From NCBI RefSeq assembly GCF_900114235.1, contig NZ_FOSJ01000005.1, positions 1 through 64,000 of the forward strand: a stretch of 64,000 nucleotides of DNA, written 5' to 3'. A program made the translations under genes and the position numbers. The notes under the pieces were generated by a model. The model ran no database searches, had not been told where the DNA came from, and was given only the letters and a program-made list of their open reading frames with translations. How positions within the stretch are numbered: position 1 is the first letter of the stretch; each line of letters starts with the position of its first letter. Positions 56,633 through 64,000 of the stretch are shown here, in pieces. Source of the stretch: Marinilactibacillus piezotolerans. GTDB lineage: Bacteria > Bacillota > Bacilli > Lactobacillales > Carnobacteriaceae_A.

Positions 56633-57403
56633 ATGGATTCTCTAATTAGTAAGTTGCAAAAAAAGAAATCAAAATTAAGTAACCTAGAAAATCAAGTTTT
56701 GGAATATATTTTAGCAAATCCTATTGAAGTATCAGAGATTACGATTGAGCAATTAGCTGATAAACTTTTTATCTCTACTGCAACAATTTCTCGTACAGCA
56801 AAGCATCTTGGTTTTAAAGGGTTTCAGGAGTTGAAATATGCTATCTTACATTATACAAATAAAGAGCGAGGCCAGACCAATATTAAAGAGTTATCAAAAG
56901 AAACTTCTCTTTTTAGTGATAATTTAAAGCTCCAAATTTCTAAGTCTTTTGAAAATGTTAATGATGAAGTTGTCAGTAAAGTAACAAAGCTAATGAAAGA
57001 AGCTGATACGATAGAAATTATAGGAGTAGGTGGAAGTTTACCAACTTGTATAGATACAGCAAAAAAACTTATAGCATTAGGGAAAAAAGCTACAGCTCGA
57101 ACAGACTGGGATGAATTAAGATCGATTTCCAGATCATTAACTCAAAGAGACTTAGCTATAATAGTCAGTTTAAGTGGGGAAACAATCCATGTTACTGAAT
57201 ATGCTACTAATTTTGTAAAAAATAATGTACCTATTATTGCTGTTGTAGGAGTCAATAATAGTTCTTTAGAGAAAATGGCTACCTATACTCTAAAGGCAAT
57301 TGTTGAACCCCTATATTTTGGAGAAGTAGATTTGAGTTCTAGAGTAGCACTAACTGGTATATTAGATTTATTGTTGATTCGATATGCTGGAGAGAAGCAT
57401 TAG
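56633..57403 (+). CDS. MurR/RpiR-family transcriptional regulator
   Basis: From the ATG at 56633 (GAAGGA upstream) the protein has 256 residues: an N-terminal HTH_6 domain (LADKLFISTATISRTAKHLGFKGF, key part STATISRTAKHLGF) and a C-terminal SIS sugar-phosphate-binding domain (IEIIGVGGS...IIVSLSGET). It lies 130 bases before malX and probably regulates the malX-malY pair in response to a phosphorylated sugar. A frame opening at 56597 has no suitable ribosome binding site. Confidence 0.88.
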   Translation: MDSLISKLQKKKSKLSNLENQVLEYILANPIEVSEITIEQLADKLFISTATISRTAKHLGFKGFQELKYAILHYTNKERGQTNIKELSKETSLFSDNLKLQISKSFENVNDEVVSKVTKLMKEADTIEIIGVGGSLPTCIDTAKKLIALGKKATARTDWDELRSISRSLTQRDLAIIVSLSGETIHVTEYATNFVKNNVPIIAVVGVNNSSLEKMATYTLKAIVEPLYFGEVDLSSRVALTGILDLLLIRYAGEKH

Positions 57404-57447
57404 ATAATGTAAATCGGTACATAATCGTGTAAGAACTTCCAACGTTA

Positions 57448-57461
57448 TGTAAGCGGTAGCA
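57448..57461 (+). promoter_or_regulatory. cre site upstream of malX
   Basis: TGTAAGCGGTAGCA matches TGWAANCGNTNNCA at all defined positions. It lies where the -35 region would be for the TATAAT at 57480-57485, so CcpA binding should repress malX-malY in the presence of preferred sugars. Confidence 0.75.
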
Positions 57462-57533
57462 TTTCGCTATTATAGTCCATATAATAAAAGTATATTAAAT
57501 GCCCGGGCAAATTTAGCAAAGGAAGGGATAAAA

Positions 57534-59102
57534 ATGAAAAACAAGAAAAAAGTAAGTTTTTGGGAGTTTTTTCAGGGATTAGGTAAAACATTCATGTTAC
57601 CTGTAGCATTGCTTGCATTTATGGGACTTTTACTTGGGATTGGTAGTTCATTCTCAGGAGAATCAACGATTGATGCATTACCATTTTTAGGAAATCAATT
57701 CTTACAAATAGTTTTTCGCTTTATGTCAACAATTGGAGCATTTGCATTTAGTTATTTACCAGTGATGTTTGCAATGGCAATTCCGTTAGGACTAGTAAGA
57801 AAAGAAAAAGGGATTGCTGCTTTTTCAGGATTTGTAGGCTATACGATTATGAACTTATCCATAAATTTTTATTTAACAGAAAATAGTTTACTGGCTGATC
57901 CAGAAGAATTAAGAGAAGCTGGACAAGGAATGGTTTTTGGAATTCAGACAATTGAAATGGGTGTTCTTGGTGGAATTATTGCTGGTTTGTTAGTTTACCA
58001 ACTTCATAAGCGTTTCTATACTATTCAACTTCCAGATAGCCTTTCCTTCTTTTCAGGAGTAAGGTTTGTTCCTATTATCACTTCTTTAGTCTTAGCAGTT
58101 GTAGGGTTGATTATACCGATCATTTGGCCAATATTTGCGGTAGTAATTACCGGAATCGGTACACTGATTCAAAGCGCTGGAGTATTTGGGCCTTTCTTGT
58201 TTGGTGCGGGGGAGCGATTGCTATTACCATTTGGATTACATCATATCCTAGTGGCTATGGTTCGATTCACAGAAGCAGGTGGATCAGCAATTATAGAAGG
58301 AAATCAAATATTTGGTGCATTAAATATCTTCTATGCGGAGTTACAACAAGGCCTTCCGATATCAGGCGATGCAACGGCGTTCCTTTCGCAAGGGAAAATG
58401 CCTACATTTATTTTTGGGTTACCTGCCGCTGCCTTAGCCATGTATCATGCAGCAACGCCTAAAAATAGACACAAAATAAAAGGACTATTGATATCAGGTG
58501 TTGTAGCAACAGCAGTTACGGGTATTACAGAACCAATAGAATTTCTCTTCTTGTTTATAAGTCCTTTACTCTGGATCTTCCATGTTATTATGACTGGTTT
58601 AGGATTTATGATTATGCCGTTAGTGGGTGTTGTCATTGGGAATACAGATGGAGGATTACTCGATTTTCTTATTTTCGGTATTATGCAAGGAAATTATACT
58701 AGATGGTGGATGGTTATTGTAATAGGTGCAATCTGGTTTGCGTTTTATTATTTTGTATTTAAGACAGTTATTCTAAAGTTTGACTTAAAGACTCCTGGAC
58801 GAGAAAAAGTTACAGATGAAACAGAATATACGGAAGAAGAAACTCATTACAAGAAAAAAGGAAGTTACAATGTGCCCGAAATGATTGATGCTTTAGGTGG
58901 AGCACAAAATATTGAAGTAGTGGATAATTGTATTACTCGCTTAAGGTTAGTTTTGAAACAGGGAGCAATCGTTGATGATAATAAACTTAAAGAACTGGGT
59001 GCTTTAGGAGTTGTTCATCTCGGAGAGAATAATGTACAAGTTATCGTAGGGACTAAGGTAACGAGTGTCAGAAATGAATTAGATTCATTGTTATATGATT
59101 AG
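57534..59102 (+). CDS. malX: PTS glucose/maltose-type EIICB component (MalX-like)
   Basis: The 522-residue protein has an N-terminal EIIC membrane domain with about ten segments, including the substrate-site motif GITEPIEFLFLF, and a C-terminal EIIB domain with phospho-cysteine Cys466 in DNCITRLRL. There is no EIIA domain, so a glucose-type EIIA must be supplied in trans. Pairing with a downstream malY gene is like E. coli malX-malY. The transported sugar is unknown. AAGGAAGGG precedes the start; it overlaps the extended reading of malY. Confidence 0.88.
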   Translation: MKNKKKVSFWEFFQGLGKTFMLPVALLAFMGLLLGIGSSFSGESTIDALPFLGNQFLQIVFRFMSTIGAFAFSYLPVMFAMAIPLGLVRKEKGIAAFSGFVGYTIMNLSINFYLTENSLLADPEELREAGQGMVFGIQTIEMGVLGGIIAGLLVYQLHKRFYTIQLPDSLSFFSGVRFVPIITSLVLAVVGLIIPIIWPIFAVVITGIGTLIQSAGVFGPFLFGAGERLLLPFGLHHILVAMVRFTEAGGSAIIEGNQIFGALNIFYAELQQGLPISGDATAFLSQGKMPTFIFGLPAAALAMYHAATPKNRHKIKGLLISGVVATAVTGITEPIEFLFLFISPLLWIFHVIMTGLGFMIMPLVGVVIGNTDGGLLDFLIFGIMQGNYTRWWMVIVIGAIWFAFYYFVFKTVILKFDLKTPGREKVTDETEYTEEETHYKKKGSYNVPEMIDALGGAQNIEVVDNCITRLRLVLKQGAIVDDNKLKELGALGVVHLGENNVQVIVGTKVTSVRNELDSLLYD

Positions 59103-59118
59103 GAAGGAGAAAAAGTGT

Positions 59119-60279
59119 GTGGATTTCAATCAGATAGTCGATCGAAAGGGCACTCATTGTACACAATGGGATTATATTGAAGACAGATTTGGAGAAAATA
59201 ATCTTTTACCATTTACTATTTCTGATACAGACTTTATGTTGCCGTGTGAAGTTAGATATACTTTATCTAAAAGGCTTGAACATGGGATTTTTGGCTATAC
59301 AAGGTGGAATCATCAAGCATTCCAAGAAGCAGTTTTGAAGTGGTATCGGAATAGATTTAATTTAGAAATAAAAAAAGAATGGCTGAATTACAGTCCGTCA
59401 GTTATTTATAGTATTTCTTTATTGATCGATATGCACTCTGACAAACAAGATGGTGTCATTGTACAAACGCCAGCATACGACGCATTTTTCAAAACGATTG
59501 TAGGAAACCAGCGCAAACTTATTGAGAATCCGTTACTTTATCAAAATGGACTATACTCTATCAACTTTATTGAACTAGAAGCAAAGCTATCAGATCCACA
59601 AAATAAAATACTGTTGTTTTGCTCTCCCCATAATCCGACTGGAAGAGTATGGGAAAAGGAAGAGTTAAAGAAAATCGTAGAGTTATGTAAGAAGTACCAA
59701 GTATTCTTAATATCTGATGAAATCCATATGGATATAGTAAGAAAAGAATATTCTCATCATCCCATTCTGGAACTTTCTGAGCAAAATGTTGCTATTGTAA
59801 CTTCAGGATCTAAAACATTTAACTTTCCAGGTTTAATTTTTTCCTACGTCATTTTGCCTAGTGAAACGGATAGGAAAGCGTTTAGATATAGGTTGAAAAA
59901 TAGAGACGGACTCTCTTCTGCAAGTACTTTAGGTCTTGAAGCAACCATTTCTGCCTACGACAACTGTGAAAATTGGGTAGAAGAATTGAATGAGTATATT
60001 GATGGAAATATTGAATATGTAAAGAAAGAATTATTTGAAAAAATGCCTATTATAAAAGTAGTGGAATCACATTCTACCTACTTAATGTGGCTGGATATGA
60101 CAAATTATCCAGGAACAATGGAAGAAATTCAAAAAAAATTACTAGAGATTGGTCAAGTAGCCATAATGGACGGTGGAGTATATGGAGGAAATGGAAGTAA
60201 CTTTTTACGACTGAATGTAGGATGCCCTAGAGAAAAAGTGGTAGATGGACTCCACCGATTAATTAGAAGTTTGAACTAA
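59119..60279 (+). CDS. malY: MalY/PatB-type PLP-dependent C-S lyase / aminotransferase
   Basis: From a GTG at 59119 (AGGAAGGAG upstream) the protein has 386 residues and begins MDFNQIVDRKGTHCTQWD, the typical MalY/PatB N-terminus. Fold type I aminotransferase motifs are CSPHNPTGRVW, SDEIHMD and the PLP lysine Lys232 in SGSKTFNFPG. These enzymes cleave cystathionine or other beta-C-S bonds. Its link to a PTS is known from E. coli malXY, but the physiological reason is not. Followed by a strong terminator. Confidence 0.88.
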   Translation: MDFNQIVDRKGTHCTQWDYIEDRFGENNLLPFTISDTDFMLPCEVRYTLSKRLEHGIFGYTRWNHQAFQEAVLKWYRNRFNLEIKKEWLNYSPSVIYSISLLIDMHSDKQDGVIVQTPAYDAFFKTIVGNQRKLIENPLLYQNGLYSINFIELEAKLSDPQNKILLFCSPHNPTGRVWEKEELKKIVELCKKYQVFLISDEIHMDIVRKEYSHHPILELSEQNVAIVTSGSKTFNFPGLIFSYVILPSETDRKAFRYRLKNRDGLSSASTLGLEATISAYDNCENWVEELNEYIDGNIEYVKKELFEKMPIIKVVESHSTYLMWLDMTNYPGTMEEIQKKLLEIGQVAIMDGGVYGGNGSNFLRLNVGCPREKVVDGLHRLIRSLN

Positions 60280-60301
60280 ATAGAATAGAGTATTTATTTT
60301 T

Positions 60302-60349
60302 TCGGATAGACACAAATGACTATATATCTGTGTCTATCCGAAATTTTTT
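60302..60349 (+). terminator. Terminator after malY
   Basis: TCGGATAGACACA (60302-60314) pairs perfectly with TGTGTCTATCCGA (60329-60341), followed by six T residues. Confidence 0.93.
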
Positions 60350-60513
60350 GTTTAAAAATCTATAATAAACATAATGACCTAGCCAAAAATTAAATAGAAG
60401 AAGTTCATCACAATTTATATAAAAGCGGTTTCTTTTATTTGTGATCAACGTACTTAATAAGTTAAATAATAGTGATAAAATAAGCGTAGAAGAAAAGGAT
60501 AGGAGGTGAGGAA

Positions 60514-62511
60514 ATGGATCAATTAGCATTAGAAATTATCGCAAATACTTTAGTTAGAAATGAAGTAACCGTTCATTCAATCGCTCGATCTTTAGGCATA
60601 TCAGAAAACAAAGTGATTTTAAGTATAGATAGTATTAATTCTGAAGACGAAAAACCTGTTATAAAGTATCAGAAAGAAAAAATATATTTTTCTCAAGAGC
60701 AAGTTGAAAAATACTATCAAATCTCAAAAAAAGAGGGATTCCTGCAGTACTCAATTTCACTAAGACGAATGTTGCTCATCCTTTTGCTGGCATTAAAAGA
60801 ACGCTCTTATTCCTTACAAGACTTAGCAGAACAGATGAAAGTAAGTAAAAATACTATCGTTTCGGATTTAAATATCTTAAAAAGCGATCTGGAAGAAAAA
60901 GAATGTAGATTATTTTACTCAAGAAAATCTGGATATAGTTTAGAAGGCGAAGAATTAATAATAAGAAAACTGTTAGTAGAAACAGTAAACAAAATATTTA
61001 ATATTCCTATCGGAAAGTATTTATTATTTGAAGAAGGTCTATTGGATGCTAATGAAGTCATTTTTCTACAAAAGAGACTTCAAAAAGTAGAAGAACGTCT
61101 GAATATATTATTATCTGATGAAATGGTTGAGGTATTACCTTATACGGCCTATTCCATTGTTCAGAGGAAAAAGAATACGAATAGTTCCTGTTCCCTTACT
61201 ACGGAAATAAAAGCTGTAACAAATTCAAGAGAATATGAAACAATTATTTCTGCTTTCTGGAATTACGATTTTTTAGATGAAGATGATTTGATCTATTTAG
61301 CTGTATTAGTTCTATCATCTAATATGATAAATTCTGAGTTCTCAATCTATAACACTGATGCATTGGATCAAACGATCACTCGCTTTATCGAAACAATTGA
61401 AAGTAAATTAGCCATTCAATTCTCTAATGTTGAACAATTGAAGAAAGTATTATTGCAGCATATTCGTCCAGCACTCTTTAGAGCGGAGTTAGGCATCTCC
61501 ATAGTCAATCCTCTGACCCAACAATTTAAAGAAGAGTATCGGTCGATATATAGGTTAGTCAAACAAGAAATGTCTATGTTTGACACTTTTATTCCGAAAC
61601 CATTTTCTGAAGACGAAACAGCATTTATTGCAATGATCGTATTAAGTAATATTATGGAATATTCTAAACAAAAGGAAGATAAACCGTTCAAAGCAGTAGT
61701 CGTATGTAAAAGCGGCACCAGCATTTCTAAAATGTTACTTGGACTACTGGAGGAATTGTTTCCATTTATCTCATTTAAAGGAACATATTCTGCAAGACAA
61801 TTTGAAAGTAGTATTATAGAAGCTGATTTTATTTTTTCAACGGTTCCTCTTAACACGGATAAAGAAGTTTTACTAGTCTCTTCTTATATGAATTATAGAG
61901 ATCGTGTAGAGTTAAAAGAACGTTTAGATAAAAATATTGAGGAGAACACAGTTAAAAAAGCAAGATATATTCTTTCTTACCTTGGAGATTATCTAAAGCA
62001 GGAAAAAGAAAAGGAAGCAATAGATACTTTATCAAAGTTTTTAGCAGAAGATCAGATCGAAGAAGAGAAGGAACAAGAAAAGTCAGAGGACTTAATTAAT
62101 AATGACTTTCAGATATCTATTATTAATGAAAAATGGGAATGGGAAGATTGTATAGAAAAAGCATTTAAACCCATTTCGAAAAGAGGAAATATTGATAAGC
62201 AGTACATTGAAGTCTGTAAAAAAGCATTTGATAGTTCATATAAAACCATGCTGATTGGGCCACAAGTGTTGCTTCCTCACGTAGGATTCGAAGAAGGTGT
62301 TAAGAAAATGGATGCACAGATCTCTATACTCAAAGAACCGATAATTGATCCAGATGGAGAAGAATATCAGGTGGTTGTAGCGTTAGCACCAGGGCAGCAT
62401 AACGAACATGTGAACTGGCTGATGAGATTAAATGAAAAATTTGTCTCTGGTAATTTGAAGGAAAAGTTGTTATCTGCTGCGGATTCAGCAGAAGCAATGA
62501 ATTATTTTTAG
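60514..62511 (+). CDS. PRD-domain transcriptional activator/antiterminator with EIIB and EIIA domains
   Basis: The 665-residue regulator has an N-terminal helix-turn-helix, a second one around 90-130 (LQDLAEQMKVSKNTIVSDL), two PRD domains (about 185-395), a galactitol-type EIIB-like domain with Cys near 398 in VVCKSGTS, and a C-terminal EIIA-like domain with His589 in LPHVGFEEG. This is the MtlR/ManR/LicR architecture, whose activity is set by PTS phosphorylation of its PRD, EIIB and EIIA sites. AGGAGGTGAGG precedes the ATG. It is the first gene of the PTS operon and its likely activator. Confidence 0.92.
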   Translation: MDQLALEIIANTLVRNEVTVHSIARSLGISENKVILSIDSINSEDEKPVIKYQKEKIYFSQEQVEKYYQISKKEGFLQYSISLRRMLLILLLALKERSYSLQDLAEQMKVSKNTIVSDLNILKSDLEEKECRLFYSRKSGYSLEGEELIIRKLLVETVNKIFNIPIGKYLLFEEGLLDANEVIFLQKRLQKVEERLNILLSDEMVEVLPYTAYSIVQRKKNTNSSCSLTTEIKAVTNSREYETIISAFWNYDFLDEDDLIYLAVLVLSSNMINSEFSIYNTDALDQTITRFIETIESKLAIQFSNVEQLKKVLLQHIRPALFRAELGISIVNPLTQQFKEEYRSIYRLVKQEMSMFDTFIPKPFSEDETAFIAMIVLSNIMEYSKQKEDKPFKAVVVCKSGTSISKMLLGLLEELFPFISFKGTYSARQFESSIIEADFIFSTVPLNTDKEVLLVSSYMNYRDRVELKERLDKNIEENTVKKARYILSYLGDYLKQEKEKEAIDTLSKFLAEDQIEEEKEQEKSEDLINNDFQISIINEKWEWEDCIEKAFKPISKRGNIDKQYIEVCKKAFDSSYKTMLIGPQVLLPHVGFEEGVKKMDAQISILKEPIIDPDGEEYQVVVALAPGQHNEHVNWLMRLNEKFVSGNLKEKLLSAADSAEAMNYF

Positions 62512-62526
62512 AAGGGAAGACAATAG

Positions 62527-63003
62527 ATGGATTATGCTGATTTATTTAGAGAAGATCTCGCACAATTGGATGCTGCATTCAGAGACAAAAAAGAACTCTT
62601 CGGAACTATTTATAGAGAATTATTAGATAAGAAATTAGTAAAAGACACATTTTTGAAAGCGGTTGAGAATAGAGAGGAGGATTATCCAACTGGTTTGCAA
62701 TTTGAGAATTTATCAATAGCCATTCCACATACAGATGTGAAACATATTGAGGATCCGTTTGTTTATGTCTGTACTTTGGAAAAAACCATTCCTTTTATAC
62801 AAATGGGAACAAGTGATACTTTAGTCGAAGCAGAAGTGATTTTAGTATTAGGAATTAAGGAACCAAAAGAACAAGTAGGCATGTTATCTCGGTTGATGGA
62901 AATATTCAGTAATAAAGAGTTTATAAAAGCGTTTAAAAATACAGATAGTGAAAGCGAAATCCTTGCACTATTTAAAAAGGAAATGGAAAGAACTGTTGAG
63001 TAA
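62527..63003 (+). CDS. PTS EIIA component, galactitol/fructose type
   Basis: The 158-residue protein is a single EIIA domain with phospho-His68 in IAIPHTDVKHIEDP. It carries phosphate from HPr to the EIIB. GAAGGGAAGAC precedes the start, 15 bases after the regulator. The partner EIIB follows at 63454; the EIIC between them is internally deleted. Confidence 0.9.
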   Translation: MDYADLFREDLAQLDAAFRDKKELFGTIYRELLDKKLVKDTFLKAVENREEDYPTGLQFENLSIAIPHTDVKHIEDPFVYVCTLEKTIPFIQMGTSDTLVEAEVILVLGIKEPKEQVGMLSRLMEIFSNKEFIKAFKNTDSESEILALFKKEMERTVE

Positions 63004-63043
63004 GGAACTAAATGAATAGAGAGAAAGAATGGAGGAAGGTAAA

Positions 63044-63427
63044 ATGGATTGGGCATTGTCAGCATTACAATGGTTTGTAGATCTTGGAGCAGTTGTCGTA
63101 TTACCCATATTGATTTTTATTTTTGGAATAGTGTTGGGAGCAAAGTCAGGTACATTTTATATGGTAAGTGTATTATATATTACTTCTTGGGTCGCACCTT
63201 TAGTCACCCAGGCTGCAATATCTGCTAACTTCGATTTAGAAGGAAATTCTGCCATTACAGCCTTAGCAGAAGGCGGGTTGTGGACTACAGGAATGTACGT
63301 GGGAATTACACAACTAATGGGCTGGATCGGATTAACAGTCATTGGATTAATCGTACTGGGCGGATTGTATTACGTTAATAAGATTCTACCAGGAAAAAAA
63401 GTTAATTTAAAAGATATCAAGGAATAA
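63044..63427 (+). pseudogene. PTS galactitol-type EIIC with large in-frame internal deletion
   Basis: The frame gives only 127 residues (start at the ATG 63044, after GGAGGAAGG), whereas galactitol-type EIIC proteins have about 420-460. The first part, WFVDLGAVVVLPILIFIFGIVLGAKSG, is like the EIIC N-terminus. From about residue 37 the sequence (TFYMVSVLYITSWVAPLVTQAA...) is like the extreme C-terminal part, ending GLIVLGGLYYVNKILPGKK. The junction is near 63141-63160. The middle helices, including the substrate-binding region, are missing, so transport is unlikely. An alternative, a natural short membrane protein, is less likely given both flanks align to EIIC ends. Confidence 0.7.
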
Positions 63428-63453
63428 ATGAATAATAATAGAAAAGGGGAAAA

Positions 63454-63744
63454 ATGATGAAAAAATTATTGATCATGTGTGGAACTGGAGTAGCAACATC
63501 GACAGTAGTAACAAATAAAATAAAAGTGTGGCTAAAAGAAAAAGGATTAGAATCAGAAGTCAAATTATATCAATCTAAAATTGCTGATGAAGTAAACAAA
63601 CTAGACGAATATGATGTAGTACTGAGTACAACTGTTGTTCCAGATCGAGTAAAAGATAAAGTAATTAGCGGAGTTCCTTTACTGACAGGAATGGGAACAG
63701 AGGAAATGTACGATGAAATTGAAAGACAAATTCGTGAAAGTTAG
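63454..63744 (+). CDS. PTS EIIB component, galactitol type
   Basis: The 96-residue protein has the phosphocysteine loop IMCGTGVATST at residues 7-17, characteristic of galactitol-type EIIB. Two ATG codons (63454, 63457) follow AAAAGGGGAA. It lies between the EIIC remnant and the aldolase gene. Confidence 0.9.
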   Translation: MMKKLLIMCGTGVATSTVVTNKIKVWLKEKGLESEVKLYQSKIADEVNKLDEYDVVLSTTVVPDRVKDKVISGVPLLTGMGTEEMYDEIERQIRES

Positions 63745-63754
63745 GTGAAAAAGG

Positions 63755-64000
63755 ATGCTGGTAACTTCAACAAATTTATTTCAAAAAGCACAAAAAAACG
63801 CCTATGCGATCCCAGCAACGAACTTTATTGATTTAGACTCAGCCAGAACCTTTGTAAATACTGCTGAAAAATTAAGAAAACCGTTAATATTACCATTTGC
63901 GCAAGCTCATGCAGAAGTGCTTCCATTAGAAGAAGCCGCATTGATCGGGAAATACTTTGCAGAAAAAAGTAAGATGCCAGTTGTCCTGCATTTGGATCAT
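63755..64000 (+). CDS. Class II fructose/tagatose-bisphosphate-type aldolase, N-terminal part (cut by window edge)
   Basis: An ATG at 63755 opens a frame to the window end, 82 codons. It begins MLVTSTNLFQKAQKNAYAIPATNF, and has PFAQAHAEVLPLEEAA and VVLHLDH, where the His-Leu-Asp-His segment holds the catalytic Asp and a zinc ligand of class II aldolases. Position in a galactitol-type PTS operon suggests tagatose- or ketose-bisphosphate cleavage (GatY/KbaY type), but the specificity residues are beyond the window. Confidence 0.85.
   Translation, partial: MLVTSTNLFQKAQKNAYAIPATNFIDLDSARTFVNTAEKLRKPLILPFAQAHAEVLPLEEAALIGKYFAEKSKMPVVLHLDH

Overview
The window looks like a chromosomal segment of a low-GC Gram-positive bacterium of the order Lactobacillales, most likely family Carnobacteriaceae (an inference from gene content and order; the genus cannot be fixed from this sequence). 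Pointers are the Bacillus/Lactobacillales-type block SRP RNA-dnaX-ybaB-recR-yaaL-tmk-darA-holB-yabA, a T-box leader, a pyruvate oxidase, class Ib plus class III ribonucleotide reductases, strong AGGAGG-type ribosome binding sites, and frequent GTG/TTG starts.

Layout. 1-310: the 5' end of an IS30-family transposase (minus strand), whose element appears to cut off the last residues of an S9 prolyl-oligopeptidase-type gene (308-2065, minus). 2605-3879: a CYP152-type fatty acid peroxygenase. 3936-9987: SRP RNA and the replication/repair block. 10087-17198: deoxynucleotide supply, nrdHIEF behind two tandem NrdR boxes, then nrdDG. 17372-19790: an APC-family permease and a YtnP-like lactonase. 19915-20145: a promoter-to-terminator unit without an ORF, a candidate small RNA. 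20218-22163: trmN6-yazA-rsmI, which in many relatives directly follow yabA and are here separated from it by about 10 kb. 22227-24077: a lipoprotein and a D-2-hydroxyacid dehydrogenase.

24261-32802 is the complete arginine pathway from glutamate to arginine apart from carbamoyl phosphate synthesis (argGCJBDFH), behind an arginine-type T-box leader and a probable dispersed intergenic repeat. Then come pepF, an ABC-F gene behind a leader-peptide/terminator attenuator (35050-35350), recQ, a flavoprotein, a GH1 6-phospho-beta-glucosidase, a GFA-type zinc protein, an amidase, a DUF2200 protein and pyruvate oxidase.

47514-50245 is a zone of gene decay: a methyltransferase remnant, a frameshifted TraX-like gene and a frameshifted Mur-ligase-like gene. 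50426-56165 is a ribose operon (rbsRKDACB) behind a cre/LacI-type operator. 56301-60349 holds a glycine-zipper protein, an RpiR regulator and a malX-malY pair with a cre site. 60514-64000 is a galactitol-type PTS operon (PRD regulator, IIA, IIC, IIB, class II aldolase) whose IIC gene has lost its middle in frame, leaving about 127 of roughly 450 residues.

The signals most worth following are the ABC-F attenuator, the ORF-free transcription unit before trmN6, the T-box plus inserted repeat before argG, and the internally deleted IIC gene in an otherwise intact operon.
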